A DNA stretch of 64,000 bases from JALCLA01 sp965653565. Its GTDB lineage: Bacteria; Pseudomonadota; Gammaproteobacteria; Xanthomonadales; Xanthomonadaceae. Shown here piece after piece: positions 35,541 to 44,591 of this stretch; position 1 is the stretch's first letter; every line of letters starts with the position of its first letter. The stretch is from the NCBI GenBank assembly GCA_965653565.1, contig CBFHAI010000005.1, positions 62,001 to 126,000 of the forward strand, given 5' to 3'. Made by a program: the position numbers and the translations under genes. The notes under the pieces are model-generated. The model saw only the letters and a program-made list of their open reading frames with translations, was not told the DNA's origin and ran no database searches.

Positions 35541-38500
35541 ATGAAGAGAATGCTGATCAACGCGACTCAGCGTGAAGAGTTGCGGGTTGCCATCGTCGAT
35601 GGCCAGACGCTCTACGACATCGACATCGAGCAACCGTCGAAGGAACAGAAGAAGTCCAACATCTACAAGGGCCGCATCACGCGGCTCGAACCGTCGCTCG
35701 AGGCCGCCTTCGTCGAATACGGCGGCGAGCGCCACGGCTTCCTTCCGCTCAAGGAAATCTCCCGCGATTACTTCATCGACGGGGTGAATCCGGACAAGGC
35801 CACGATCAAGGAACTGCTGCGCGAAGGCCAGGAAGTGGTCGTGCAGGTGGAGAAGGAAGAGCGCGGTAACAAGGGCGCGGCCCTCACCACGTATATCTCG
35901 CTCGCCGGCCGCTACATGGTGCTGATGCCCAACAGCCCGCGCGCCGGCGGCGTCTCGCGCCGCATCGAAGGCGACGACCGCGCCGCGCTGAAAGAAGCGA
36001 TGGACGCGCTGAGCATCCCGGAAGACATGGGCGTGATCATCCGCACCGCCGGCGTCGGCCGCGATGCCGAAGAGCTGCAGTGGGACCTGGACTATCTGCT
36101 GCAGGTCTGGAAGTCGATCACCGACGCCGCCCTCGCCCGCCCGGCCGCCTTCCTGATCTACCAGGAATCGCGCCTGATCATCCGCGCGCTGCGCGATTAT
36201 CTGCGCGCCGACATCGGTGAAATCCTGATCGACAGCAAGGAAGTCTTCGAGGACGCACGCGACTTCGTGCAGCAGGTGATGCCGCAGAACCTGCGCAAGC
36301 TGAAGATGTACGAAGACGACACGCCGCTGTTCAATCGCTACCAGATCGAATCGCAGATCGAAAACGCCTACGAGCGCGAAGTGCGCCTGCCGTCCGGCGG
36401 TTCGATCGTGGTCGACCAGACCGAAGCGCTGACCGCGATCGACGTCAACTCGGCGCGCGCCACCAAGGGCGGCGACATCGAGGAAACCGCGTTCAACACC
36501 AACCTGGAAGCCGCCGAGGAAGTGGCGCGCCAGTTGCGTCTGCGCGATCTGGGCGGCCTGGTGGTGATCGATTTCATCGACATGGAATCGAACCGGCATC
36601 AGCGTGAAGTCGAATCGCGGCTGTCGAACGCGCTCAAGCACGACCGTGCCCGCGTGCAGCTCGGCCGCATCTCGCGTTTCGGCCTGATGGAAATGTCGCG
36701 CCAGCGGCTGCGTCCGAGCCTGGGCGAATCGAGCCAGATCATCTGTCCGCGCTGCGCCGGCCACGGCCGCATGCGCAGCGTCGAATCGCTGTCGCTGTCG
36801 ATCCTGCGCCTGGTCGAAGAGCAGGCGATGAAGGACAACACCGGCCAGGTGCTGGTGCAAACGCCGCACGAGATCGCCAACTTCCTGCTCAACGAAAAGC
36901 GTCGCGCGCTGTCCGAGATCGAGCAGCGCCACGATGTGCCGATCATCGTCGTGGCCGACGATCAGCTCGAAACGCCGCACTTCAACGTCAACCGGCTGCG
37001 CGAAAACGAGCTCGACGAAGATTCCGCGCGCCCGAGCTACCGCCGCACCACGCCGCGCAAGCTCGAAACCTATGCGTTGACGAAGGCGCATTTGAATGTG
37101 CCGGCGATGCCGGCCGTCACCGCGGTGAAGCCGATGACGCCGGCCCCGGTGCGCGACGAAACCACCGCGCCGGCGCCGGTCGCCGTCGTGGCACCGACCC
37201 CCGCGCCGCTGCAGGGCGAAGGCCTGTTCGCGCGCATGATCAAGTTCTTCCGCGGCGGTTCCGCGCCCGCAGCCAAGCCGGCGCCGATGCCGGCCGGCGG
37301 CCGTGCCGGCCACAACGGCCAGGGCGGCGGCCGCAAGGATCGGCCGGAACGCGCCGAAGGCCAGCGTCGCGACCGCGGCGATCGTGCGGAACGCAGCGAG
37401 GGCCGCGATGGCCAGCGTCGCGATCGTGGCGACCGCCAGAAACCGAACCAGCAGGACAAGCAGCAACAGCAGCAGAGCGGCCAGCAGCGCCAGCAGCAGG
37501 GCAAACAACCGCGTCCCGAAGGCCTGCATGCGAATGCCGAAGCCGGTCGCGCCGGACAGCAGCGCCGCGCCGAACGCGATGCCGCGCCGCGCAACGAGCG
37601 TCCGCCGCAGGGCGAACCGCGTGCCGACAAGCAACGCGAACCGCGGGAAGCACGCGAAGCGCGTGAGCCACGCGAGGCCCGCGAGCCGCGCGAGGCGAAA
37701 GCAGCCCTGCAAAGTGCCGCAGTTGCGCCGGTGATCACCGAGGAGCGGCCCGTCGTAGTCGTCTCGGGTGACGCGGTCGCGATCGAATCCAAAGCGGTGA
37801 CCGCACCCGCCCCCGGTGCCGAAGCCGGCGGCGATACCGAAGCCAACGGCAGCAATGGACGCCGCCGTCGCGGCCGTCGCGGTGGCCGCCGCAGGCGTCG
37901 CCAGGAAGGCGGTGCCGCCGAGTCGATGAATGCGATCGACGGCGAGCAATCGGAACTGGATTTCGAAGACGAAGAGCCCGCCAGCGGCGCCGCGGCCGGC
38001 GGTCCGACGCCACGTCCGTCGCCGGCACCGGGTCCGACGCCGCGTCCCGCTCCGGCACCTGCAGCGGTTGCGGCTCAGCCGTCTTCGCTCGATGACGCGC
38101 CCTCGGCGGGCGTTCGCGAAGCCACCGATAAAGCTCGTGAAGTTTCGCCGTCGGTCGTTGCTCGGCCGATTTCGAGCGAATCCGGCGAAAAGGCCGTTTC
38201 GCAACGCGAAGAAGCCCCGGTAACGCAGACCGCAGCCCCGACACCGGTTGTCGCGCAAGCTCCGTCTGCCGAACCGCGCGGCGCGGCGCCGGCCGTCGTG
38301 CCGCAGCCGGCTCCGGGCGCAAAAACCGCTGAAGAAAACGTGCCCGCGTCGGCTGCGGAGCCGGAGCGAGTGCAAAGCGAACCCGCGGCTCGTCCGTACC
38401 TCGCCCCTGCCCCGCGTCCAGCGCCCGTTGCGGCGCCCGCGCCGATGGCCGCAGCTCATGCGAGCGTCGCACCGGCGCCGCTCGCGACGGAAACGGCAGA

Positions 38501-38885
38501 CGTCGAATCGGCTCCGGTGATCGAGGAACTGCCGAAGCGCGAAACCTCGTCGACGGCGCCGACGCGCGAAATGCCGATCCTGCGCAATTTCGACACCGAG
38601 TCGACATCGGTCGTGGCGCGCGAATCCGCCACGCCGATCGCCCCGCAACCGGCTCCGGTTCCAGCCGCTGTTCCGACGCCGACCGCTTCTGCAGCACCGG
38701 CCGACACGCTTGCGGCGGACGACAGCGTCGACGAAGCGGCGCGTCCCACGCCGACCGAAAGCCTCGCCCCGGTAGCCGCTTTCGGCGCGAACACGGTGCC
38801 GGTGCCGGTCCCCGTCGTGCCGGAGGAAGCCGAACCCGGCTCCGCCAGCGAATCGGCCGACGAGCGCGATCCGTCGCGCAACTGA
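35541..38885 (+). CDS. rne: ribonuclease E
   Basis: The 1114-aa endoribonuclease is the core of mRNA decay and rRNA/tRNA processing. The catalytic half (about 1-510) contains an S1 domain (about 35-120), the catalytic Mg2+ residues D301 (AIDVNSAR) and D344 (VIDFIDME), and the Zn-link C402-PR-C405. The remaining 600 residues are low-complexity: an ARM-like Arg-rich region with repeats of RDRGDRAE and QRRDRGD type, a Gln-rich run, an (E/R)PREAR repeat, a basic GRRRRGRRGGRRRRR patch, then a long Pro/Ala tail. Start ATG 35541 begins MKRMLINATQ as in the family. A strong terminator follows. Confidence 0.97.
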   Translation: MKRMLINATQREELRVAIVDGQTLYDIDIEQPSKEQKKSNIYKGRITRLEPSLEAAFVEYGGERHGFLPLKEISRDYFIDGVNPDKATIKELLREGQEVVVQVEKEERGNKGAALTTYISLAGRYMVLMPNSPRAGGVSRRIEGDDRAALKEAMDALSIPEDMGVIIRTAGVGRDAEELQWDLDYLLQVWKSITDAALARPAAFLIYQESRLIIRALRDYLRADIGEILIDSKEVFEDARDFVQQVMPQNLRKLKMYEDDTPLFNRYQIESQIENAYEREVRLPSGGSIVVDQTEALTAIDVNSARATKGGDIEETAFNTNLEAAEEVARQLRLRDLGGLVVIDFIDMESNRHQREVESRLSNALKHDRARVQLGRISRFGLMEMSRQRLRPSLGESSQIICPRCAGHGRMRSVESLSLSILRLVEEQAMKDNTGQVLVQTPHEIANFLLNEKRRALSEIEQRHDVPIIVVADDQLETPHFNVNRLRENELDEDSARPSYRRTTPRKLETYALTKAHLNVPAMPAVTAVKPMTPAPVRDETTAPAPVAVVAPTPAPLQGEGLFARMIKFFRGGSAPAAKPAPMPAGGRAGHNGQGGGRKDRPERAEGQRRDRGDRAERSEGRDGQRRDRGDRQKPNQQDKQQQQQSGQQRQQQGKQPRPEGLHANAEAGRAGQQRRAERDAAPRNERPPQGEPRADKQREPREAREAREPREAREPREAKAALQSAAVAPVITEERPVVVVSGDAVAIESKAVTAPAPGAEAGGDTEANGSNGRRRRGRRGGRRRRRQEGGAAESMNAIDGEQSELDFEDEEPASGAAAGGPTPRPSPAPGPTPRPAPAPAAVAAQPSSLDDAPSAGVREATDKAREVSPSVVARPISSESGEKAVSQREEAPVTQTAAPTPVVAQAPSAEPRGAAPAVVPQPAPGAKTAEENVPASAAEPERVQSEPAARPYLAPAPRPAPVAAPAPMAAAHASVAPAPLATETADVESAPVIEELPKRETSSTAPTREMPILRNFDTESTSVVARESATPIAPQPAPVPAAVPTPTASAAPADTLAADDSVDEAARPTPTESLAPVAAFGANTVPVPVPVVPEEAEPGSASESADERDPSRN

Positions 38886-38900
38886 CGGCGACCCTCGCAA

Positions 38901-38933
38901 CGATCGGCCCGCGCAAGCGGGCCGATCGCTTTG
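38901..38933 (+). terminator. terminator of rne
   Basis: CGATCGGCCCGC - GCAA - GCGGGCCGATCG forms a 12-bp perfect stem with a short following CTTTG, 15 bp after the rne stop and just before the convergent regulator gene. Confidence 0.85.
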
Positions 38934-38953
38934 TGCGACACGCAAAGCCCTCA

Positions 38954-39598
38954 TCACACCGTCATCGGATCGAGCACCGAAAAACGCAGCGCCAGCTTCA
39001 CCATCGAGGCCAGATCGCGCACGCCGAGTTTCTCGAACGCGTTGTACTTGTGCGACGACACGGTTTTCTCGCTCAGGTTCAAGCGATCGGCGATGTCGCC
39101 GATGCGCATGCCCTGCACCAGCAGCAGGATGGTCTCGAACTCGCGCGAGGTGAGCGTGCAGAACGGCGAGGCCGACGGCCCGCGCAGGCTGTCGAGCGCC
39201 AGATGCTGCGCGATCCGCCCGCCGAGATAGCGCTCGCCACGCGACACCGTGCGCACCGCGCGGATCATTTCCTGCGGCGAACAGCCCTTGCACAGATAGC
39301 CGAACGCGCCGGTTTCCATCACGCGCCGCGGCATCGGCCCTTCTTCCTGGGCCGACAGAATGATCACGCGCGTGGCGATGCCGGCCGTGACGATGCGCTC
39401 GGTCACCTCCAGGCCGCTGACGCCGGGCAGATAGAGATCGCACAGCAGCACATCGGGCTTGAGCTTGCGGATCTGCGTCAGCGCCGCTTCGCCCTCGCCG
39501 GCGTCGCCCACCACCTGGATGTCTTTCTCGCGCCCGAGGATGTATTTGAAGCCGGTGCGCGTGAGCTCGTGATCGTCGAGCAGGTACAGATGAATCAT
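38954..39598 (-). CDS. GacA/UvrY-like response regulator
   Basis: The 214-aa two-domain regulator has a receiver with acidic pocket D8/D9, phosphoacceptor D54 (CDLYLPG) and the conserved Lys in YLCKG. A LuxR-type helix-turn-helix follows (LTSREFETILLLVQG; IADRLNLSEKTVSSHKYNAFEKL). The RTGFKYILG start and SPF..L..RE linker match GacA/UvrY, which switch on small RNAs of the Csr/Rsm system. ATG 39598 has GAGGG six bases upstream. No histidine kinase or uvrC is adjacent, so its partner is elsewhere. Confidence 0.88.
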   Translation of the reverse strand: MIHLYLLDDHELTRTGFKYILGREKDIQVVGDAGEGEAALTQIRKLKPDVLLCDLYLPGVSGLEVTERIVTAGIATRVIILSAQEEGPMPRRVMETGAFGYLCKGCSPQEMIRAVRTVSRGERYLGGRIAQHLALDSLRGPSASPFCTLTSREFETILLLVQGMRIGDIADRLNLSEKTVSSHKYNAFEKLGVRDLASMVKLALRFSVLDPMTV

Positions 39599-39704
39599 CC
39601 CCATCCCTCGCATTCGATGCGCCGCCGGGCGCCAGGCCCGGCGAACGATTCGCAATGTCCAAAGGTCGGGTATCCTTGCGCCCGCGAACGCGGCGGACGC
39701 CTCC

Positions 39705-39794
39705 GGAGAGATGGCCGAGCGGTTTAAGGCACCGGTCTTGAAAACCGGCGTGGTAGCGATACCACCGTGGGTTCGAATCCCACTCTCTCCGCCA
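39705..39794 (+). tRNA. tRNA-Ser (anticodon UGA)
   Basis: The 90-nt class II tRNA has acceptor GGAGAGA/TCTCTCC, anticodon TGA at 39739-39741 in loop CTTGAAA, a long variable arm (GTGGTA...TACCAC), T-loop GTTCGAATC and an encoded CCA end. It reads UCN codons, mainly UCA. It converges on serS, whose product charges it. Confidence 0.96.
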
Positions 39795-39952
39795 GCTGCC
39801 CCGGCCGCGCGCGGCATCCCCATGACGCGGCGCGCGACGATTCCCTTCCTCTTTCCCCACCGATGCCACGCATCGGTTCGCCCGATAGACGCGAAGGCGC
39901 GTGGGGTTCGGCCACTTTTCGGGTCGGGAATCCGGAAATTTCTTCTGCGGCG

Positions 39953-41233
39953 TCAGCCGATGCGCTCGACGCCGCCCATGTAGGGACGCAGGACTTCGGG
40001 AATCGCGATCGAACCATCGGCGTTCTGATAGTTCTCCATCACCGCGATCAGCGCGCGGCCGATCGCCACGCCCGAGCCGTTCAAGGTATGCACCAATTCC
40101 GGCTTGCCGGTGGCCGGATTGCGCCAGCGGGCCTGCATGCGACGCGCCTGGAAATCGCCGCAGGTCGAGCACGAGCTGATTTCGCGGTAGGTATCCTGCG
40201 ACGGCAGCCAGACTTCCAGATCGAAGGTCTTGACCGCGGCGAAACCCATGTCTCCGGTGCACAGCAGCATGCGGCGGTATGGCAGGCCAAGTTGTTCGAG
40301 CACCACTTCGGCGCAGCGCGTCATGCGCTCGTGTTCGGCGAGCGAATCTTCTGGACGCGCGATGCTCACCAGTTCGACTTTCTCGAACTGGTGCTGGCGG
40401 ATCATGCCGCGCACGTCGCGGCCGTGGCTGCCGGCTTCGGCACGGAAGCACATCGAATGCGCGGTCAGCCGCATCGGCAGCGACGCGGCGTCGAGGATTT
40501 CAGCGCGCGCCAGATTGGTGAGCGGCACTTCGGCGGTCGGAATCAGATAGCGCCGCGTGTCGCCGACCTGCGTGGCGAACAGGTCTTCCTCGAACTTCGG
40601 CAATTGCGTGGTGCCGGTCATACTGTCGGCATTGACGATCAGCGGCACGTTGCATTCGAGGTAGCCGTGCTGCTCGATGTGCAGATTCAGCATGAACTGC
40701 GCAAGCGCGCGATGCAGGCGCGCCAGTCCGCCGCGCAGCACGGTGAAGCGCGCACCGCTCAGCTTCGCGCCGGCATCGCCGTCGAGCCAGCCGTGGCGTG
40801 CACCGAGTTCGACGTGATCCTTCACCGCGAAGTCGAACGAGCGCGGGGCGCCCCAGCGATGCACCACCGCGTTGTGCGATTCGTCGCCGCCGAGCGGCAC
40901 CGATTCGTGCGGCAGGTTCGGCACGCGCAGGCTCAGGTCGGCGATCTCGGACTTGATTTCCTCCAGCCGCGTCTCCGAGGCTTTCAGCTCGTCGGCCAGC
41001 CCGGCCACCTCGGCCATCAGCGCCGCGGTGTCCTCGCCCTTGGCCTTCGCCATGCCGATCGCCTTGGAACGCGTGTTGCGCAGGTTCTGCAGTTCCTGGG
41101 TGCGGGTTTGCAGGTGTTTGCGCTCGGTTTCCAGGCGCTCGAAGCCGGCGGCGTCGAGTTCGAAAGCGCGCGTGGCTTTGAGGCGTTCGGCAGTCTGCGC
41201 GAGCTGCGAGCGCAGCAGGGCGGGGTCCAGCAT
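39953..41233 (-). CDS. serS: seryl-tRNA synthetase
   Basis: The 426-aa class IIa synthetase has an N-terminal long coiled-coil arm (about 30-105) that contacts the tRNA-Ser variable arm. Class II motifs follow: TTQLPKFEEDLF and TAEVPLTN, motif 2 CFRAEAGSHGRDVRG.IRQHQF, and motif 3 NGSGVAIGRALIAVMEN. The ATG at 41233 (MLDPALLRSQ) is the family start. It ends the conserved ftsK-lolA-rarA-serS direction and is 158 bp from tRNA-Ser. Confidence 0.97.
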   Translation of the reverse strand: MLDPALLRSQLAQTAERLKATRAFELDAAGFERLETERKHLQTRTQELQNLRNTRSKAIGMAKAKGEDTAALMAEVAGLADELKASETRLEEIKSEIADLSLRVPNLPHESVPLGGDESHNAVVHRWGAPRSFDFAVKDHVELGARHGWLDGDAGAKLSGARFTVLRGGLARLHRALAQFMLNLHIEQHGYLECNVPLIVNADSMTGTTQLPKFEEDLFATQVGDTRRYLIPTAEVPLTNLARAEILDAASLPMRLTAHSMCFRAEAGSHGRDVRGMIRQHQFEKVELVSIARPEDSLAEHERMTRCAEVVLEQLGLPYRRMLLCTGDMGFAAVKTFDLEVWLPSQDTYREISSCSTCGDFQARRMQARWRNPATGKPELVHTLNGSGVAIGRALIAVMENYQNADGSIAIPEVLRPYMGGVERIG

Positions 41234-41340
41234 GTGGAAATCCGGCAAGTGAAATGAAGCGCCGATTATAAGCGGCAATCCTCACGAGGCATTGCTCTTG
41301 CCGCGACGCGAAGGGCGTCGTCGCCGCGGCCTTGCGCCGC

Positions 41341-41376
41341 GGGAAAAACGCGAAGGCGGCCAAAGCCGCCTTCGCG
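41341..41376 (-). terminator. intrinsic terminator of the DUF805 gene
   Basis: On the minus strand CGCGAAGGCGGC - TTTG - GCCGCCTTCGCG (12-bp perfect stem) is followed by TTTTTCCC, 10 bp after the stop. It insulates serS from upstream transcription. Confidence 0.92.
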
Positions 41377-41385
41377 TGGTGACAC

Positions 41386-41763
41386 TCAGATCATCGGACC
41401 TTCGCCGAAGCGGTTCGGGCCCGGCGTACCGGCGATGAAGCCGCACATGATCAGCACGATCAGACCGCCGACGAACGGCACCAGGCCGATCAGGATCCAC
41501 CAGGCCGACTTGTCCTGGTCGTGCCAGCGCTTGGCCTGCACCGCGAGCGACATCCAGATCAGCGGGATCAGCACGATCCAGATCCAGATCGGCATGGACA
41601 TGGCGGCGGCGGCTTCAGGATCCTGCGCGGCGGCCGCCATCATCGGCCCCAGGGCCACCACGTTGATGATGATGCCGATGATCAGGCTGAGTACGAAGAA
41701 CAGCCAGAAACCCTTGCGGCCGACGCGGCCATCGAACGAAAAAAGATACTTTCCCCAATTCAT
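41386..41763 (-). CDS. DUF805 family membrane protein
   Basis: The 125-aa protein has the DUF805 start (NWGKYLFSFDGRVGRKGFW), three to four membrane helices and the family segment AKRWHDQDKSAWW. A GGGGAG ribosome site precedes ATG 41763. Function unknown; often a stress-associated inner-membrane protein. It sits between crcB and serS with its own terminator, so it is a separate unit inserted into a conserved block. Confidence 0.92.
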   Translation of the reverse strand: MNWGKYLFSFDGRVGRKGFWLFFVLSLIIGIIINVVALGPMMAAAAQDPEAAAAMSMPIWIWIVLIPLIWMSLAVQAKRWHDQDKSAWWILIGLVPFVGGLIVLIMCGFIAGTPGPNRFGEGPMI

Positions 41764-41906
41764 TACTACTTACTCCCCGGTGGATAGATGTCATCGCGCT
41801 GCTGAGCGCATCGCGATACTACCGAAAACGCAAGCGGCGCCGGAATCAGGACGCAAAAATTCGCTCGGATTCGTCGATGCCCAATCCGGACCGTTGACGC
41901 GATGCG

Positions 41907-42302
41907 TCAGCCGCGCAGCATTCCGGCCAGGCGCATGCCAAGCCACAGCAACGCCAGGCCGCCGATCAGGCTCGCGCTCAAGTACACGCCGCCCCAGTGC
42001 GGACCGCTGCCGCGCTGCAACAAAAACAACTCGACCATCAGCGCCGACCAGGTGGTCAATCCGCCCAGCACGCCCACCATCAGGAAGGCGCGCCACAACA
42101 AGGCCGACGATCCGCGCCCTTCGAGCCAGACCAGGACGAAGCCGGCGAGCAGGCTGCCAAGCAGATTCACTACCAGCGTGCCCCACGGAAACGTGCTGCC
42201 GACATGCCGCGTCATCCAGCCGGAGATCACGAAGCGTCCGACGGCGCCGATGGCACCGCCGGCGGCGACCAGCCAGAGTTGCTGCCACCACAACCCGATC
42301 AC
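41907..42302 (-). CDS. crcB: fluoride efflux channel CrcB/Fluc
   Basis: The 131-aa four-helix protein has Fluc motifs: GGAIGAVGRFVIS at the start, FPWGTLVVNLLGSLLAGF with the pore Asn, and GVLGGLTTWSALMVE with the conserved TT/S positions. It forms a dual-topology dimer exporting fluoride. It starts with GTG overlapping the rarA stop by 4 bp, so expression is coupled to rarA. No fluoride riboswitch is recognisable upstream. Confidence 0.95.
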   Translation of the reverse strand: MIGLWWQQLWLVAAGGAIGAVGRFVISGWMTRHVGSTFPWGTLVVNLLGSLLAGFVLVWLEGRGSSALLWRAFLMVGVLGGLTTWSALMVELFLLQRGSGPHWGGVYLSASLIGGLALLWLGMRLAGMLRG

Positions 42303-43657
42303 TCGCCCTCCCGCGCGCGGCGCCGGGCTTCACGCAGCGCGTCGAGTTTTTCCTTCAATTTCAGTTCGAGGCCGCGCGGCACGGGTTCATAGTAAACGCG
42401 TTCGCCGAGCGCGTCGGGAAAGGCGGTCTGGCCGAGCGCGACGCCGCCTTCCAGGTCGTGATCGTATTGATAACCGCGGCCGTAGCCGATCTGCTTCATC
42501 AACTTGGTCGGCGCGTTGCGCAGGTGCAGCGGCACGTCCGCGGTGCCGAAGGCTTCGACGTCGGCACGCGCCGCGTTGTAGGCCATGTAGGCCGCGTTCG
42601 ATTTGGCCGTGGTCGCCAGGTACAGGGTCAGTTGCGCGAGCGCGAGCTCGCCTTCGGGCGAGCCGAGGCGCTCGTAGGTGTCCCACGCGTCGATCGCCAT
42701 CGCGTGCGCGCGCGGGTCGGCCAGGCCGACGTCTTCCACCGCCATGCGCGTGAGGCGGCGCGCCAGGTAGATGCGATCGCAACCGCCGTCGAGCATGCGG
42801 CACAACCAGTACAGCGCCGCATCGGGATTCGAACTGCGCACCGATTTGTGCAGCGCCGAGATCTGGTCGTAGAACTGCTCGCCCTGTTTGTCGAAACGGC
42901 GCGTGCGATCGGCCAGCACCTGGGTCAGCGTCGCTTCGGTGATCGTGCCAGCTTCGCCCAGCGCCAGTTCGGCGGCGATTTCGAGCAGCGTGAGGCCACG
43001 CCGCACGTCGCCGTCGGCGGCGCCGGCGATCAGGCGCAATTGTTCGTCGTCGGCGCGTACGCCCTGCCCGCCCAGGCCGCGTTCCGAATCTTCCAGCGCG
43101 CGTCGCAATGCTTCGACGATGTCTTCGACGCCGACCGCCTCCATCACATGCACGCGGCAGCGCGACAGCAGCGCCGAGTTCAATTCGAAACTGGGGTTCT
43201 CCGTGGTGGCGCCGACGAACAGGATCGAACCGCGCTCGATATGCGGCAGGAACGCGTCCTGCTGCGCCTTGTTGAAGCGATGCACTTCGTCGACGAACAG
43301 CACGGTGCGCATGCCCGATTCGAAGCGCGCCTGCGCCTCGGCCAGCACCTGGCGCACTTCCGGCAAGCCCGAAAGCACCGCGGAAATCGCGCGGAATTCG
43401 GCCTGCGTGTAGCGCGCCAGCAGCAGCGCGAGCGTGGTCTTGCCGCAGCCGGGCGGGCCCCACAGGATCATCGAATGCACGTGGCCGGATTCGACCGCGC
43501 GGCGCAGCGCCGACGTCGGTGCCAGCAGGCGGCGCTGGCCGACCATTTCATCGAGCGTGCGCGGCCGCATGCGTTCGGCCAGCGGCGCCAGGGCCGCGCT
43601 GGCCTGGGTGGCGAGCGGCGCGAGCAGCGGCGCGCTGTTGGGACGGGGCTTCTTCAC
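42299..43657 (-). CDS. rarA: replication-associated recombination protein RarA (AAA+ ATPase)
   Basis: The 452-aa clamp-loader-like ATPase has RMRPRTLDEMVGQ, Walker A GPPGCGKTT (about 68-76), Walker B FVDEVHRFNKAQQDAFL, sensor ATTENPSFELNSALLSRC, and a C-terminal MgsA-type tetramerisation domain. It acts at stalled replication forks with SSB. The start is GTG 43657, giving a slightly longer N-terminus than E. coli RarA. It lies 27 bp downstream of a secreted hypothetical and overlaps crcB. Confidence 0.95.
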   Translation of the reverse strand: MKKPRPNSAPLLAPLATQASAALAPLAERMRPRTLDEMVGQRRLLAPTSALRRAVESGHVHSMILWGPPGCGKTTLALLLARYTQAEFRAISAVLSGLPEVRQVLAEAQARFESGMRTVLFVDEVHRFNKAQQDAFLPHIERGSILFVGATTENPSFELNSALLSRCRVHVMEAVGVEDIVEALRRALEDSERGLGGQGVRADDEQLRLIAGAADGDVRRGLTLLEIAAELALGEAGTITEATLTQVLADRTRRFDKQGEQFYDQISALHKSVRSSNPDAALYWLCRMLDGGCDRIYLARRLTRMAVEDVGLADPRAHAMAIDAWDTYERLGSPEGELALAQLTLYLATTAKSNAAYMAYNAARADVEAFGTADVPLHLRNAPTKLMKQIGYGRGYQYDHDLEGGVALGQTAFPDALGERVYYEPVPRGLELKLKEKLDALREARRRAREGE

Positions 43658-43684
43658 CCCGTCAGTCTAGCGGCGGTCGTGCGC

Positions 43685-44404
43685 TCAGCGCGCGGCCACC
43701 GCATCGTCGGCGAATTCGTTCTCGCCATGGCCCTGGGCCAGACGCAGTTCGTAGTCGACTGCCACCACCAGGCCGGTGGCGCGGTCGACGATCGCGCTGA
43801 AATCGACCGGCGTGGCGCCTTCGGCATCGAAATCGACCATGCCGGTGCCGCTGAAGGCGAAATGGTGCGGGCTTTCGGCGATCGGGTGCAGATCGACGAA
43901 GGACACTTCGGTCGGCTGGTCGGGAAACTCGGCCAGGATGCGCGCCGCGATCTGGCCGCCGACACGCTCGCTGGTGGCCGGATCGCTCTGCTCGCCCGGC
44001 GCGCGCGGCGTGCCGCGCAACGGACGCAGACGCAGTTCGAACACGCGGCCGTCGATCGCATCGTAGCCACCGACGAAACGCAGCGGGAACCAGCCGCCCG
44101 AACCGATGCGCATGCGGCCCACGCCATCGACCATCAAGGTGCTGACGCTGTCCGGCACGGTGCGCAGATCGACCACTTCGAGCTGCACCGTGCGACCCTG
44201 GCTCGCCGCCTCGACCGTCGATTGCAGCGACTTCAGCATCGCCTGCTCGACCGCGCTCGGGTCGAGATAGGTATCGAGCAACCGCAGGCCCGCCTTATCG
44301 GCGCTGCAGACCTGGGCGTCGGCGCGCACGTCGGAAAACGCCAGCGAGGCGGCCAGCACGATGACTCCGAAGCGAAGACCGCGAAGCGCGACATGGTGCG
44401 ACAT
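43685..44404 (-). CDS. secreted protein of unknown function
   Basis: The 239-aa protein has a signal peptide (VIVLAASLAFSDVRADA) and a mature part of mixed beta structure, with two cysteines overall at most and no motif I recognise. GGAG lies eight bases before the ATG. It is inserted between lolA and rarA, which are adjacent in E. coli. Its 27-bp gap to rarA suggests co-transcription. Confidence 0.7.
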   Translation of the reverse strand: MSHHVALRGLRFGVIVLAASLAFSDVRADAQVCSADKAGLRLLDTYLDPSAVEQAMLKSLQSTVEAASQGRTVQLEVVDLRTVPDSVSTLMVDGVGRMRIGSGGWFPLRFVGGYDAIDGRVFELRLRPLRGTPRAPGEQSDPATSERVGGQIAARILAEFPDQPTEVSFVDLHPIAESPHHFAFSGTGMVDFDAEGATPVDFSAIVDRATGLVVAVDYELRLAQGHGENEFADDAVAAR

Positions 44405-44591
44405 GGATGAAGCTCCGGAGGCATCGAAAACGATGCGGCTAAACGGAGCAACAAACGCGCCAACGACATGCGCGAATCAGCAGGCCCGACTATCAAGCGT
44501 TTGCGGCATCAACCTCAAGTGAACCAGGTTGCGCCGTGCATGGAACCGGTGGCGATTCCGCGCAAACTGCACGGTCCGCTCCTGCACCACA

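Noticed and set aside
37290..37740. Repeats in the rne 3' half as a separate DNA repeat element
   Set aside because: They stay in frame and encode Arg-rich and PREA motifs, so they are explained by the protein.
35322..40451. A very long minus-strand open frame opposite rne
   Set aside because: It is antisense to a clear RNase E gene, has no domain, and arises from the GC-rich codon pattern.
42303..42360. A fluoride riboswitch before crcB
   Set aside because: crcB overlaps rarA, so there is no leader, and no riboswitch consensus is visible.
41435..44410. A long plus-strand open frame opposite DUF805, crcB and rarA
   Set aside because: The three minus-strand genes are well supported; the frame has no recognisable domain or start signal.
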